From positions 3,407,398-3,471,397 of the forward strand of contig NZ_CP100461.1 in assembly GCF_024228675.1 (NCBI RefSeq): DNA of 64,000 nucleotides. The letters run 5' to 3'. Source of the DNA: Salinigranum marinum (lineage in GTDB: Archaea > Halobacteriota > Halobacteria > Halobacteriales > Haloferacaceae). Made by a program: the position numbers and the translations under genes. How positions within the stretch are numbered: position 1 is the stretch's first letter; each line of letters begins with the position of its first letter. The notes under the pieces were generated by a model. That model ran no database searches and was not told where the DNA came from. It saw only the letters and a program-made list of their open reading frames with translations. Of this stretch, positions 9,189 to 18,033 are shown in pieces.

Positions 9189-9658
9189 GCGCCGACTCGA
9201 CCGACCGCCACCCGCTGTTCATGCCGCTCGTCGTCCTCGGGGGGCTGATCCAGGGGTTCGGCCTCGCGTACAGCGGCATGGCCCGGCCCGAGGTCGTCCT
9301 CGACTTCCTCCAGTTCGACGACTTCGGTCTCGTCTTCGTCATGGGCGGTGCGGCCGTCGTCTCGGGGATCACCTTCTTCGCCGCCACGCGCTTCCTCGAC
9401 CGCGCGCCGCTGACCGGCGACACGTACGGCCGTCGGGTGAAGTCGATGGACCGCAACGTCGCCGTCGGCGGCGTCGTCTTCGGGGTCGGCTGGGGCGTCT
9501 CGGGGATCTGTCCGGGCGCGGCGTACGCCAGCGTCGGCATCGGCAACCTCCCCATCCTCTGGGCCATCGCGGGGATGTTCCTCGGCGCGTACGCCCAGGG
9601 CTACTGGCGCTCGCGGCGCGCGAGCGTCTCGGGCGAGGCAGTCACGACGGGCGACTGA
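9185..9658 (+). CDS. YeeE/YedE family membrane protein, second half (DUF6691-type)
   Basis: A 157-residue membrane protein, the partner of the preceding gene. Its loop GVSGICPGAAYASVG has the single conserved cysteine of the C-terminal half of YeeE. The two halves are split genes in many bacteria and archaea and are thought to pair in the membrane. The ATGA overlap with the first half gives coupled, roughly equal synthesis. The substrate, thiosulfate or another sulfur compound, is inferred from family and from the neighbouring TusA and DsrE genes. Confidence 0.86.
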   Translation: MSADSTDRHPLFMPLVVLGGLIQGFGLAYSGMARPEVVLDFLQFDDFGLVFVMGGAAVVSGITFFAATRFLDRAPLTGDTYGRRVKSMDRNVAVGGVVFGVGWGVSGICPGAAYASVGIGNLPILWAIAGMFLGAYAQGYWRSRRASVSGEAVTTGD

Positions 9659-9748
9659 GGCGCGCGGGCGTCCCGCCGTGCTCGGGCCGGCGCTGTCGCG
9701 TCCGCGGCCACGCGAAGGGTTTTGCACGCCCCGCTCGGACTCAGGGCC

Positions 9749-10819
9749 ATGGAGATCGCGCCCTTCGCCCTCGAACGCTGGTTCGCCGAGTACGAACACG
9801 ACGCCGACATCATGCTCGCCGAGTCCGGCATCCGGTCGCTTCCCGCCGACCGGTTCGACACCGACCCCGGGGACCTCGGCTACGTCATCCCGACGAACGG
9901 CGACCCCGCGCTGCGCGAGACCATCGCCGAACGCTACGACCGCACGGCCGACGAGGTGCTCTGTACCTGTGGCACCCAGGAGGCCAACTTCCTCGCGTTC
10001 CTCGCGCTCGTGGACGAGGACTCCCACGCGGTCTGCGTCACGCCGACGTACCAGGCGCTCCACGCGGTCCCGCGCGCGGTCGGCTCCGTGACCACGGTCG
10101 ACCTCGACCCGCCTCACTGGCGACTCGACGTCGACGCCGTCGCCGATGCCGTCGAACCGAACACCCGGCTGATCGTGCTCAACAACCCGAACAACCCGAC
10201 GGGGCGGTACCACTCCGCGGAGACCGTCCGCGCGCTGTACGACCTCGCGGCCGACAACGACGCGTACCTCCTCTGTGACGAGGTGTACCGACTCTTGGCC
10301 GAGGAGCCGCTCCCGCCCGTCGCGTCGATGGGGCCACACGGCCTGTCGACGACGTCGCTCACGAAGGCGTACGGGCTCGCAGGCACCCGGTTCGGCTGGC
10401 TCGCGGGCGAGGAGACGGTGGTCGACGACGCCTGGCGGTGGAAGGATTACACGACCATCTCGCCGTCGTCGTTCGGCCAGCACGTCGCGCGGCAGGCGCT
10501 CGGCCGCCGCGAGGCGGCGATCCTCCGCGAGAACCGCGCGCTCGTCCGCGAGCACCACGCGATCGTCGCCGACTGGCTCGCCGACCACGGCCTGTCGTGG
10601 CACGACCCAGTCGGCGTCAACGGCTTCGTCGAGGTTCCAGCGGCGTTCGCGGACGGCGAGGCGTTCTGTCGAGCCGTCGTCGAGGAGGCGTCGGTCGTGC
10701 TCGCACCCGGGAACACCTTCGGTTTCCCCGGCTACTTCCGCATCGGTTTCGGCCTCCCCACGGCGGAACTCCGCGAGGGACTCACGCGCGTCGGACGGGT
10801 CGTCGAGAACGCGAGGTGA
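9749..10819 (+). CDS. class I/II PLP-dependent aminotransferase
   Basis: A 356-residue fold-type I aminotransferase. YVIPTNGDPALRETIAERY resembles the substrate loop. The PLP lysine lies in TSLTKAYGLAGTRFGW, the asparagine contact in VLNNPNNPTGRY and the phosphate-anchoring aspartate in LLCDEVYR. I chose ATG 9749 because the upstream ATG at 9722 adds nine residues unlike the family. Its short N-terminal arm resembles Cys-S-conjugate beta-lyase and histidinol-phosphate aminotransferase relatives. The amino donor and acceptor are unknown. It lies upstream of eIF5A but 129 bp away with its own promoter between. Confidence 0.86.
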   Translation: MEIAPFALERWFAEYEHDADIMLAESGIRSLPADRFDTDPGDLGYVIPTNGDPALRETIAERYDRTADEVLCTCGTQEANFLAFLALVDEDSHAVCVTPTYQALHAVPRAVGSVTTVDLDPPHWRLDVDAVADAVEPNTRLIVLNNPNNPTGRYHSAETVRALYDLAADNDAYLLCDEVYRLLAEEPLPPVASMGPHGLSTTSLTKAYGLAGTRFGWLAGEETVVDDAWRWKDYTTISPSSFGQHVARQALGRREAAILRENRALVREHHAIVADWLADHGLSWHDPVGVNGFVEVPAAFADGEAFCRAVVEEASVVLAPGNTFGFPGYFRIGFGLPTAELREGLTRVGRVVENAR

Positions 10820-10918
10820 CTGGCGAGCGATCCGGACGGACACCGTCGAACGACCCGACGGGAGCCTGTTCGGTCCGGGCCGCGAGCGACACCGACGCCA
10901 CGGCGGTGTTCCAAACGG

Positions 10919-10924
10919 TTTATA
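10919..10924 (+). promoter_or_regulatory. TATA box of the eIF5A gene
   Basis: TTTATA lies 25-30 bp before the eIF5A ATG at 10949 in GC-rich surroundings, as for a leaderless, strongly expressed gene. Confidence 0.55.
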
Positions 10925-10948
10925 CTGCCCTCGAAAGAACGCACGAGT

Positions 10949-11329
10949 ATGGCGAAAGAGCAGAAGCAGGTCCGGGAACTCCAGGAAGGAAGCTACGTGA
11001 TGATGGAGGATTCGCCCTGTAAGATCAACGCGTACTCGACCGCCAAGCCCGGCAAGCACGGGAGCGCCAAGGCACGAATCGAGGGCAAGGGCGTCTTCGA
11101 CAGCAAGAAGCGATCGCTATCCCAGCCCGTCGACGCGAAGGTGTGGGTGCCGATCATCGAGCGCAAGGGCGGCCAGGTCCTCTCCGTCTCGAGCGGCGAG
11201 ATGCAGGTGATGGACCTCGACACCTACGACACGTTCACGATGCGCATCCCCGACGGCGTCAGTGTCAGCTCCGACGACGAGATCGAGTTCCTCGAGTACG
11301 AGGGACAGCGGAAGATCGTCCGGTCCTAG
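10949..11329 (+). CDS. eif5A: translation factor aIF5A
   Basis: A 126-residue translation factor that relieves ribosome stalling and carries hypusine or deoxyhypusine. The modification loop [15 protein letters not shown] is intact, with the target lysine at residue 36 (G-K-H). An SH3-like N-terminal domain (1-68) is followed by an OB-fold (70-126), the normal architecture and length. The next gene (13 bp later) encodes an agmatinase-like enzyme and deoxyhypusine synthase lies at 18916-19944, so all recognised parts of haloarchaeal eIF5A modification are within 9 kb. Confidence 0.97.
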   Translation: MAKEQKQVRELQEGSYVMMEDSPCKINAYSTAKPGKHGSAKARIEGKGVFDSKKRSLSQPVDAKVWVPIIERKGGQVLSVSSGEMQVMDLDTYDTFTMRIPDGVSVSSDDEIEFLEYEGQRKIVRS

Positions 11330-11342
11330 CGGTTCGAGACGC

Positions 11343-12170
11343 ATGTTCCCCGGCGCAACCACGGCCCGGGACGACGCCGACTACGTCGTCGTCGGCGCGC
11401 CGCTCGACGTCTCGACGACGTTCCAGCCGGGGACGCGGTTCGGCCCCGACCGCGTGCGAACGTTCGCCCGGACGTACGACGACTACGACCACCGGACGGG
11501 CCAGCGCTTCACCGAGCTCGGGGTCGCCGACGCGGGCGACGTCCACGCGTGGGACGACGCCGAGGAGTATCTCTCTTTCCTCTCGGGGGAACTCGGCGAC
11601 GTCGTCCGCGACGACGCCGTCCCGCTGTTGCTCGGCGGCGAACACACGGTGAGCGACGCCTGCGTGCGGGCGACCGACCCCGACGTCTTCGTCTGCCTCG
11701 ACGCCCACCTCGACCTCCGACGCGAGTACGACGGCAACGAGTGGAGTCACGCCTGCGTCACGCGGCACGTCCTCGACGTGGCCGACGAGGCCGTGATCCT
11801 CGGCGCACGGACCGGCTCCCCCGAGGAGTGGGAGCGCGCCGAGGCCGACGACGTGACCGTCGTTCCGCCCGAGGACGTGCCCGCGTGGGTCGCCGACTTC
11901 GACGGCGTCGACGGCGCGGCGTACCTCAGCGTCGACATCGACGGCGCGGACCCGAGCGTCGCCCCCGGAACGGGAACGATGGAGCCGTTCGGGCTCTCCG
12001 CGACGACGATGCGCGACGTCGTGCGAGCGGTCGCCCCGTTCGCCGTCGGCTGCGACGTGGTCGAGGTGAACGACCGCGACGACGGCCAGGCCGCGGCGCT
12101 CGGCGGGAAGCTCCTCCGCGAGTTCGTCTACGAGCACGCCGCGCGCGACGGGGCGACCGCGGACGACTGA
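11343..12170 (+). CDS. speB: agmatinase (ureohydrolase family)
   Basis: A 275-residue binuclear manganese ureohydrolase. The metal ligands are visible in LGGEHTV, CLDAHLDLR and SVDIDGADPSVAPGTG. In haloarchaea an agmatinase acts with deoxyhypusine synthase to modify eIF5A using agmatine as donor, and here it starts 13 bp after eif5A, so the two are very likely co-transcribed. Classical agmatine-to-putrescine conversion is the alternative. The 3' end, with the stop codon, is part of a 45-bp tandem duplication (12151-12240). Confidence 0.92.
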   Translation: MFPGATTARDDADYVVVGAPLDVSTTFQPGTRFGPDRVRTFARTYDDYDHRTGQRFTELGVADAGDVHAWDDAEEYLSFLSGELGDVVRDDAVPLLLGGEHTVSDACVRATDPDVFVCLDAHLDLRREYDGNEWSHACVTRHVLDVADEAVILGARTGSPEEWERAEADDVTVVPPEDVPAWVADFDGVDGAAYLSVDIDGADPSVAPGTGTMEPFGLSATTMRDVVRAVAPFAVGCDVVEVNDRDDGQAAALGGKLLREFVYEHAARDGATADD

Positions 12171-12240
12171 CCGCGGCGGCGGGCCGGGCGCGACTGGGCG
12201 ACCGCCGACGGCTGACCGCGGCGGCGAGCCGGGCGCGACT
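12151..12240. repeat. 45-bp tandem direct repeat over the agmatinase stop codon
   Basis: Two adjacent 45-bp copies, 12151-12195 and 12196-12240, differ at only three positions. The first holds the last codons and stop of the agmatinase gene. The second keeps the same frame and has its own TGA at 12213-12215. Confidence 0.9.
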
Positions 12241-12282
12241 GCAAGCAGAAGCCTTCCCTTTCGTTGGTTCCTCACGAAACGT

Positions 12283-12408
12283 ATGCGCACATCGACACTC
12301 GTCCTCGCGCTCGGCGTCGTCCTGTTCGCCCTCCCGATCCCCGGCACGTTCGTCGGCGGCACGCTCGTGGCCCTCGTCGGCGGCCTCGCGCGGTTGCTCG
12401 GCGTGTGA
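12283..12408 (+). CDS. 41-residue single-helix membrane protein
   Basis: A small frame beginning at ATG 12283. It starts MRTSTLVLALGVV, has one long hydrophobic span with an internal LPIPGTFVGG turn, and ends in ARLLGV. A TTTCGTTGG-type AT-richer patch precedes it, and codon use (GTC/CTC/GGC) fits the neighbours. The IPGT turn between two short hydrophobic stretches looks like a helical hairpin. It sits between speB and the Nif3-like gene on the same strand. I cannot assign a function; short proteins of this look recur in haloarchaeal genomes. Confidence 0.6.
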   Translation: MRTSTLVLALGVVLFALPIPGTFVGGTLVALVGGLARLLGV

Positions 12409-12463
12409 ATCGGTTCCCCGTGAGAGATACAGATACAAACGCCTGCCCGCCGACGGGCGAGGT

Positions 12464-13231
12464 ATGGAACTCACCGAACTGGTCGCGCGGTACGACGAGC
12501 GGCTTCGGACCGACGCGTACGCCGACGTCGACGCCAGCGCCAACGGACTGCAGGTCGGCCCCGACGCGGCACGGGAGATCGAACACGTCGCGGTGGCGGT
12601 CGACGCGGCGACGGCGACGATCGACGCCGCGGCCGAGGCGGGTGCGGACGTGCTCGTCACTCACCACGGGCTCTCGTGGGGCGGGATCGAACGGGTGACC
12701 GGGCCGACGTACGACCGCATCGCCCGCCTCGTCGAGGCCGATCTCGCGCTGTACGTCTCGCACCTCCCGCTCGACGGCCACCCGCAGTTGGGCAACGCGG
12801 CCGGCCTCGCGGACTTCCTCGGCGTGACCGACCGCGAGCCGTTCGCGACGATCGGCGGTGAACCGGTCGGTCAGCGGGGAACTCTCTCGGCGCCGACGTC
12901 GGCGCCCGACCTGCGAGCGCGCCTCGACGAGTTGCCACAGGGGGGCACGAAAACCCGGTTGCTGTCGTTCGGGCCCCCGGAGGTCGAGGAGGTCGCTATC
13001 GTCACCGGGAGTGGCGTCGACTTCCTCGACGAGGCGGTCGCGGCCGGCGTCGACACGCTCGTCACCGGCGAGGGGAAACAGCAGGCGTACCACCAGGCGC
13101 GCGAGGCGAAGTGCAACGTCTTCCTCGCGGGCCACTACGCGACGGAGACGTTCGGCGTGCAGGCGCTGGAAGGGCTCGCCGCGGACTGGGGGCTAGAGAC
13201 GACGTACGTCGAACACCCAACCGGGCTGTGA
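12464..13231 (+). CDS. Nif3-like dinuclear metal centre protein (GTP cyclohydrolase I type 2 family)
   Basis: A 255-residue protein of the Nif3/YbgI/DUF34 family, which forms toroidal hexamers with two metal ions per subunit. Metal-ligand motifs are visible: [11 protein letters not shown] near residue 67, [18 protein letters not shown] near 100, and [11 protein letters not shown] with [11 protein letters not shown] in the C-terminal part. The start at ATG 12464 gives the compact archaeal form without the inserted domain of bacterial homologs. The reaction is still disputed in the family (metal delivery or nucleotide hydrolysis), so only the family call is firm. Confidence 0.9.
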   Translation: MELTELVARYDERLRTDAYADVDASANGLQVGPDAAREIEHVAVAVDAATATIDAAAEAGADVLVTHHGLSWGGIERVTGPTYDRIARLVEADLALYVSHLPLDGHPQLGNAAGLADFLGVTDREPFATIGGEPVGQRGTLSAPTSAPDLRARLDELPQGGTKTRLLSFGPPEVEEVAIVTGSGVDFLDEAVAAGVDTLVTGEGKQQAYHQAREAKCNVFLAGHYATETFGVQALEGLAADWGLETTYVEHPTGL

Positions 13232-13397
13232 GCGCCCCGCGTCGACACGCTCGGTAGTCGGCTCCGCCCGGCGCGGCCGTTGCGGGTGGCGAGCGTGGCC
13301 GACGGCAGCCGTGACGGACGACCGACCCCGTCGCCGTCCCCGCCGGACCGTCCATCTCCGCCATCGATTCTCGCGTCCGATACTCGGGGGTGAACTG

Positions 13398-13403
13398 TTA
13401 TAC
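13398..13403 (+). promoter_or_regulatory. TATA-like element of the htrII-sopII operon
   Basis: TTATAC lies 31-36 bp before ATG 13434. No ribosome site precedes the ATG, so a short or absent leader is likely. Confidence 0.4.
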
Positions 13404-13433
13404 GAGCCGTTCGCTTGGATCCGACAGCACTCA

Positions 13434-15755
13434 ATGAACGGAGCGTCCGAACTCGTCGACCGGATCCGTGGGAGCTACGCGGCGAAGCTCGCAGTCGCGC
13501 TCCTCGCCGTCGTGGGGCTCACCGTCGGATTCGGGGCGATCGTCCACGTCCAGACGGCCGAAGAGCTACGGGAAGACGTCGAGGGGGAACTGACGACGAC
13601 CGCCGAAGTCAGGAGCGCCGACCTCGACACGTGGCTGTCCGCGGTGAAGAAACAGACCGCGGTGACGTCGGACCACCCGGTGTTCCGCAGCGGCGACGAG
13701 GCCCGGATCCGGTCGCACGTCGATGACATCGTGAGCGAAGGGAAGGCCCCCGACGGCGTCGTGGCGATCCACTACTACGACGTCGACACGGGCCGGATCG
13801 TCACGTCCTCGAACGAGCAACTGATCGGGGTCAGCCCCCGTGAGATGGGCGCACCGTTCGCCCAGGGAGCGGGCGCGATGGCGTTCGACGGGCCGAACGA
13901 CGCGTTCGTCTCGGCCCCGTTCCGCGTGCCCGTCGTCGATTTCCCCGTGGTCGCGGTCGTCTCGCCGGTCCCCGACCGTCCGGACCGGGCGGTCGTCTAC
14001 ATGGTGAACTTCGCCCAGCGGACCGAGTCGTTTACCACCGCCGTTGACGGCGGGCGCACGGTCGTCCTCGACCCGGAGGGACAGTTCATCGCCCACCCCG
14101 ACGGCGACCGGATCATGACGGAGTACGGGCGCGCCGACGAGGTCGTCGGGGAGCGGACGTACGCCGACCACGGCGACACGCTGGTCGCGGCGGCCCCGAT
14201 GGAGTCGGTCGACTGGACCGTGTTGGTGATGGCTCCCGAGGACGAGGCGCTCGCGCTCGGGACGCAGGTCACCTCACAGATCCTCGGACTCATCCTCCTG
14301 ACGGTCGTCTCGCTCGCGCTCGTCGGCGTCACGGTCGGGTCGAACACGGTCATCTCTCTGCGCGAACTCTCCGGCAAGGCGACGGCGATGGCGGAGGGCG
14401 ATCTGAGCGTCTCGATGGAGACGGACCGCCGCGACGAACTCGGGACGCTCTACCGGACGTTCGGGGAGATGCGCGACTCGCTCCGGGAGACGATCGAGGA
14501 GACGCAGGCGAGAAACGACCACATCGAGTCGAAGGCGACCGCCTACGGCTCGGTGATGCGGACGGTCGCAGAGGGGGACCTGACCCGCCGGGTCGACCCA
14601 GAGAGCGAGAACCGGGCGATGACGGAGATCGGCACGGCGTTCAACGGGATGCTCGACGAACTCGAAGCGACGCTCGGCGACGTCAAACACTTCGCCGCCC
14701 ACGTCTCGACCGCCAGCGAGGAGGTCGACGCCAGCGCCGACGAGGTGATCGAGGCCAGCGCCGAGGTGACCGACTCCGTCGCGGAGATCTCCGACGGCAC
14801 CGCCCGGCAGTCCGACCGCTTACAGGAGGTCGCCGGGGAAATGAACACGCTGTCTGCGAGCGCCGAGGAGATCGCCGCCACGGTCGAGAGCGCGGCCGAG
14901 ACCTCGAGACGGGCCGCAAGCGCCGGCGCGGACGGCCGCGACGCCGCCGAGGACGCTATCGAGGAGATGGACGCGGTCGAACGCGAGACCGCCCAGACTC
15001 GAACGGAACTGGAGGCGCTCGACCGCGAGATGGAGGCGATCGGCGAGATCGTCGAGGTGATCACGAACGTCGCGAGGCAGACGAACCTGCTGGCGCTGAA
15101 CGCGTCGATCGAGGCCGCACGAACGGGAGAGGGCGGCGACGGCTTCGCCGTGGTCGCCGACGAGATCAAGAACCTCGCCGAGGAGACGCAGGCGTCGGCG
15201 ACGGAGATCGAAGGCCGGATCGAGGAGATCCAGGCGCGGACCGCCGCGACCGTCGAGGGGATGCACGACACGACCGAACGGCTCTCGGCGGGCGTCGAGA
15301 CGGTCGAGGAGGCGATCGACGCGCTCGAACGCATCGTCGAACACGTCGACGAGACGGATTCGAGCATCCGCGAGATCAACCACGCCACCGACTCGCAGGC
15401 CAGTTCGGCGAGTTCGGCCACGGAGATGGTCGACGAGGTGGCCGGCATCGGTCAGCAGACGTCCGCCGAGGCCGAGCGGGTGGCGGCCGCGGCCGAACAA
15501 CAGACGGCGACGCTCACGGCCGTCAACGACGCTGCCGAGGATCTCGCCCGCCGGGCGACCTCCCTCGGAAGCGTCCTCGACGACTTCACGGTGAGCGACG
15601 GCGCGACCACCGACACGTCCGCGCTGCCGGTTCGCGACGGGGCCGACCCGGGATCCGTCGCGGCCGCCGACGGTGGGGCGACGACCGACGACGGCGACAG
15701 CGGGGTCGGTTGGTCCCGGACGGACGACCGCGAGACGGGGGGTGACGGGCGATGA
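13434..15755 (+). CDS. htrII: sensory rhodopsin II transducer with large extracellular sensor domain
   Basis: A 773-residue methyl-accepting transducer. TM1 is at about 17-38, followed by an extracellular Cache-like domain (about 40-276), TM2 (about 279-303), two HAMP segments (to about 415) and the signalling rod. The conserved tip is at about residues 541-585 ([20 protein letters not shown]...). It relays light signals from sopII, whose ATG overlaps this stop (ATGA). The big extracellular domain resembles Halobacterium salinarum HtrII (also a serine receptor) rather than the short Natronomonas form. The first in-frame ATG at 13311 is rejected because its added residues are not protein-like. 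Confidence 0.93.
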   Translation: MNGASELVDRIRGSYAAKLAVALLAVVGLTVGFGAIVHVQTAEELREDVEGELTTTAEVRSADLDTWLSAVKKQTAVTSDHPVFRSGDEARIRSHVDDIVSEGKAPDGVVAIHYYDVDTGRIVTSSNEQLIGVSPREMGAPFAQGAGAMAFDGPNDAFVSAPFRVPVVDFPVVAVVSPVPDRPDRAVVYMVNFAQRTESFTTAVDGGRTVVLDPEGQFIAHPDGDRIMTEYGRADEVVGERTYADHGDTLVAAAPMESVDWTVLVMAPEDEALALGTQVTSQILGLILLTVVSLALVGVTVGSNTVISLRELSGKATAMAEGDLSVSMETDRRDELGTLYRTFGEMRDSLRETIEETQARNDHIESKATAYGSVMRTVAEGDLTRRVDPESENRAMTEIGTAFNGMLDELEATLGDVKHFAAHVSTASEEVDASADEVIEASAEVTDSVAEISDGTARQSDRLQEVAGEMNTLSASAEEIAATVESAAETSRRAASAGADGRDAAEDAIEEMDAVERETAQTRTELEALDREMEAIGEIVEVITNVARQTNLLALNASIEAARTGEGGDGFAVVADEIKNLAEETQASATEIEGRIEEIQARTAATVEGMHDTTERLSAGVETVEEAIDALERIVEHVDETDSSIREINHATDSQASSASSATEMVDEVAGIGQQTSAEAERVAAAAEQQTATLTAVNDAAEDLARRATSLGSVLDDFTVSDGATTDTSALPVRDGADPGSVAAADGGATTDDGDSGVGWSRTDDRETGGDGR

Positions 15756-16450
15756 ACCACACGATCTGGCTCTGGGTCGGTGCGGTGGGCATGGTGGTCG
15801 GAACGCTCCCGCCGCTGTGGCGGCTCGTCACGGATCCGGAGAACCGCTCGTACTACGCGCTCCTGGCGGCCATTACCGGGATCGCGGCCGTCGCGTACGT
15901 CGTGATGGCGCTCGGCCTCGGGAGCCTGCGCGTCGGCGGGACGGAGCTGGTCGCCGCCCGGTACGTCGACTGGCTCCTGACGACGCCGCTGATGGTGCTG
16001 TACCTCGGCCTCCTGGGACGGTGTGGGACCCGGCTGTACGCGGCGCTCGTCGGGGCGGACGTCGTGGTCATCCTCGGCGGTGTCGCGGCCGACGTCCTCG
16101 ACGGCTTGGCCGCGGCGGCCGCCTTCGGCGTCGCGACGCTCGCGTTCTGTGCGCTCGTCTACCTCCTGCTCGTCACGGTCCCGCGACGGGTCGCACTCCG
16201 TGAGGAGTGCGTCGTCACGTTCACCAAACTCCGGAACCTCACGGTCGTCCTCTGGAGCCTCTACCCCGTCGTCTGGCTCCTCTCGGGGTCGGGGTTCGGA
16301 CTCCTCCTCCCGGCGACCGAGAACGTCGTCGTCGTCTACCTCGACTTCATCAGCAAGGTCGGCTTCGTCGTCATGGCGGTCAACGGCGACCGCGCGCTCG
16401 ACGCGCTGGAGGCCGTTCGGCTCGACGGACGCACGTCCCACGCCGACTGA
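15752..16450 (+). CDS. sopII: sensory rhodopsin II (phoborhodopsin)
   Basis: A 232-residue seven-helix retinal protein for blue-light avoidance. The retinal lysine is K202 in [10 protein letters not shown]; the counterion is D73 in [12 protein letters not shown] with R70; D198 completes the complex. Position 84, where bacteriorhodopsin has its proton donor aspartate, is tyrosine, so fast pumping is not expected. Y171 (LYPVVWLL) and S201 keep the hydroxyl pair needed for signalling; serine there is as I recall in the H. salinarum protein, while the Natronomonas one has threonine. The ATGA overlap with htrII and the adjacent transducer make the call firm. Confidence 0.95.
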   Translation: MNHTIWLWVGAVGMVVGTLPPLWRLVTDPENRSYYALLAAITGIAAVAYVVMALGLGSLRVGGTELVAARYVDWLLTTPLMVLYLGLLGRCGTRLYAALVGADVVVILGGVAADVLDGLAAAAAFGVATLAFCALVYLLLVTVPRRVALREECVVTFTKLRNLTVVLWSLYPVVWLLSGSGFGLLLPATENVVVVYLDFISKVGFVVMAVNGDRALDALEAVRLDGRTSHAD

Positions 16451-16596
16451 ACGGGACCCGGCGGTCTGTTCGCGCCGCGTCCTGAACGCAGGGGGTGGTC
16501 GGTTCGCCGCGTTTCGGAGGGCCGCGGTGTCTCGACGCCACCTCTCACGTCGAACTGACCGAACACCTTTTGTTCGCATCGGGCAAACCGCGTGCC

Positions 16597-16995
16597 GTGA
16601 CAGGCGTCGACGACGACCGTGGGGACGGCGACGAGAGCGACGCCACACCCGACCCGGCCACGGACTGGCGCGCTGCACTCGCCGCGACGGGGCGGCTCAC
16701 GCCCGCCATCGTCGACGCTATCGTCTCCACGCACGGAAGTCGCGGACAGCAGGCCATCGAGGCCGTCTCCGAGGGGCGCGTCAAGCAGTACAAGGACTTC
16801 ACGGTCGTCGTCGGCCACGACGACGAGTACATCGTCGAGGACGGCCAGTGCACCTGCAAGGACGCCGAGTACAACCTCGCGCCGGACGACCCCGACCAGC
16901 GCTGCTGGCACTCGCTCGCGGTCGACGTCGCCGAGGGCGTCGGGCGGGTCGACCACCACGACATGTGGTACTCGGAGGTCCGGGAGTTCCTGTGA
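16597..16995 (+). CDS. SWIM zinc finger protein
   Basis: A 132-residue protein. The central part ends in a SWIM motif, with CTC near residue 87 and CWH about 16 residues later (CxC...CxH), which binds zinc and typically DNA or protein. Before it is a helical stretch with VDAIVSTHGSRGQQAIEAVSEG. GTG 16597 is the likely start; an upstream ATG (16495) would add 34 residues without family character. The acidic N-terminus is usual for a halophile. SWIM proteins often act in recombination or as transposase partners, but the function here is not known. Confidence 0.78.
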   Translation: MTGVDDDRGDGDESDATPDPATDWRAALAATGRLTPAIVDAIVSTHGSRGQQAIEAVSEGRVKQYKDFTVVVGHDDEYIVEDGQCTCKDAEYNLAPDDPDQRCWHSLAVDVAEGVGRVDHHDMWYSEVREFL

Positions 16996-17130
16996 GCCGG
17001 CGCGGTCGGCGGCAAGCCGCGCCGGAACGAACCGCGGGGTTCGGCTGACCGACCACGGGAGCCGCGGTTACCGCGAGGCCCGCGCGGTCCGGGCGGAAAC
17101 CCTTTGAGACCCGACAGCCGATGCCCAGGT

Positions 17131-17961
17131 ATGACCGACGACGACATCTCCATCGACGAAAAGCGCGTCTTTTCATCGAAAGCCGGCAAGACGGAGGTGT
17201 TCGTCGCCACCGGGGTCGGCGTCGTGGCGGTCGACGTCTCGGGGGACCGCATCGGGGGGTTCCGCATCGACCACCGCTGCACCGCGCGGGACGTCGCGGG
17301 ACGGGACGGGCGGATCGCCGTCGCGACCGACGAGGACGTCCTGCTCGCGCCGGGATACGAGCCGACGGGGTTCGGCCCCGCCGCGTGTGTCGGCCTCACC
17401 GACGACCGCGTCGTCGCCCTCGGCGAGGACGGCCGCGTCGGCACGCTCTCCTTCGAAGCTCCCCTCGACGGGGACGCGACGCCGTGGCGCACGGTCGGAA
17501 CCGTCGCGGGGGGCCGCGCCGTCGACGGTCGCCTCGTCGCGACCGACGGGGGCGTCGTCCGCCTCGGCGGCGACGGCCTCCGCCCCGCCGGCCTCTCGGC
17601 GGTCACCGACGTGGCCGCCGCGGGACCGTTCGCCGCGACGGACGACGGCCTGTTCTACCTCGGCAACGGCTGGATGACGATCGACGACGGCCCGTGGAGC
17701 GTCGTCGACGCCGCGGTCGACGGCGATCGCGCGCACGCCGCCGGCGTCTCGGGTGTCCTCCGGCAGGTAGGCACCGACCGAGGGGCGTGGGAGGCCGCCG
17801 AGGACGATATCGCGCCCGACGGCGAGCCGGTGGGCTTCGCCTACGGCGACGGCTTCGTCTGCGCCGTGACCGCCGACGGGGAGTTCTTCGTCGACGCCGG
17901 CGACGGCCCGCGGACGCAGGCGCTCGGGCTCCGCGACGTCGGCGGCGTCGCCGTCCCCTGA
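17131..17961 (+). CDS. HVO_0234-type beta-propeller protein
   Basis: A 276-residue soluble protein built of repeated blades (RIAVATDEDVLLAPG, RLVATDGGVVRLGGDG, AATDDGLFYLGNG), that is, short strands ending in a D/GDG turn. There is no signal peptide, so it is cytoplasmic. I recall a haloarchaeal family of this kind next to the ribose-phosphate diphosphokinase gene, and prs indeed follows 72 bp downstream. The N-terminal basic stretch EKRVFSSKAGKTEVF may be a separate motif. No catalytic residues can be identified. ATG 17131 is preferred over 17104. Confidence 0.75.
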   Translation: MTDDDISIDEKRVFSSKAGKTEVFVATGVGVVAVDVSGDRIGGFRIDHRCTARDVAGRDGRIAVATDEDVLLAPGYEPTGFGPAACVGLTDDRVVALGEDGRVGTLSFEAPLDGDATPWRTVGTVAGGRAVDGRLVATDGGVVRLGGDGLRPAGLSAVTDVAAAGPFAATDDGLFYLGNGWMTIDDGPWSVVDAAVDGDRAHAAGVSGVLRQVGTDRGAWEAAEDDIAPDGEPVGFAYGDGFVCAVTADGEFFVDAGDGPRTQALGLRDVGGVAVP

Positions 17962-18004
17962 CCCTCCGAGCGGGCCGACTCCGGTGGCCGGGAGACGAAA
18001 ACGG

Positions 18005-18011
18005 GTTTAAG
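18005..18011 (+). promoter_or_regulatory. TATA-like element of prs
   Basis: GTTTAAG lies 23-29 bp before ATG 18034, so prs has its own likely leaderless promoter even though the propeller gene ends only 72 bp before. Confidence 0.4.
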
Positions 18012-18033
18012 CCACCGCGGAGTCACAACGCAC

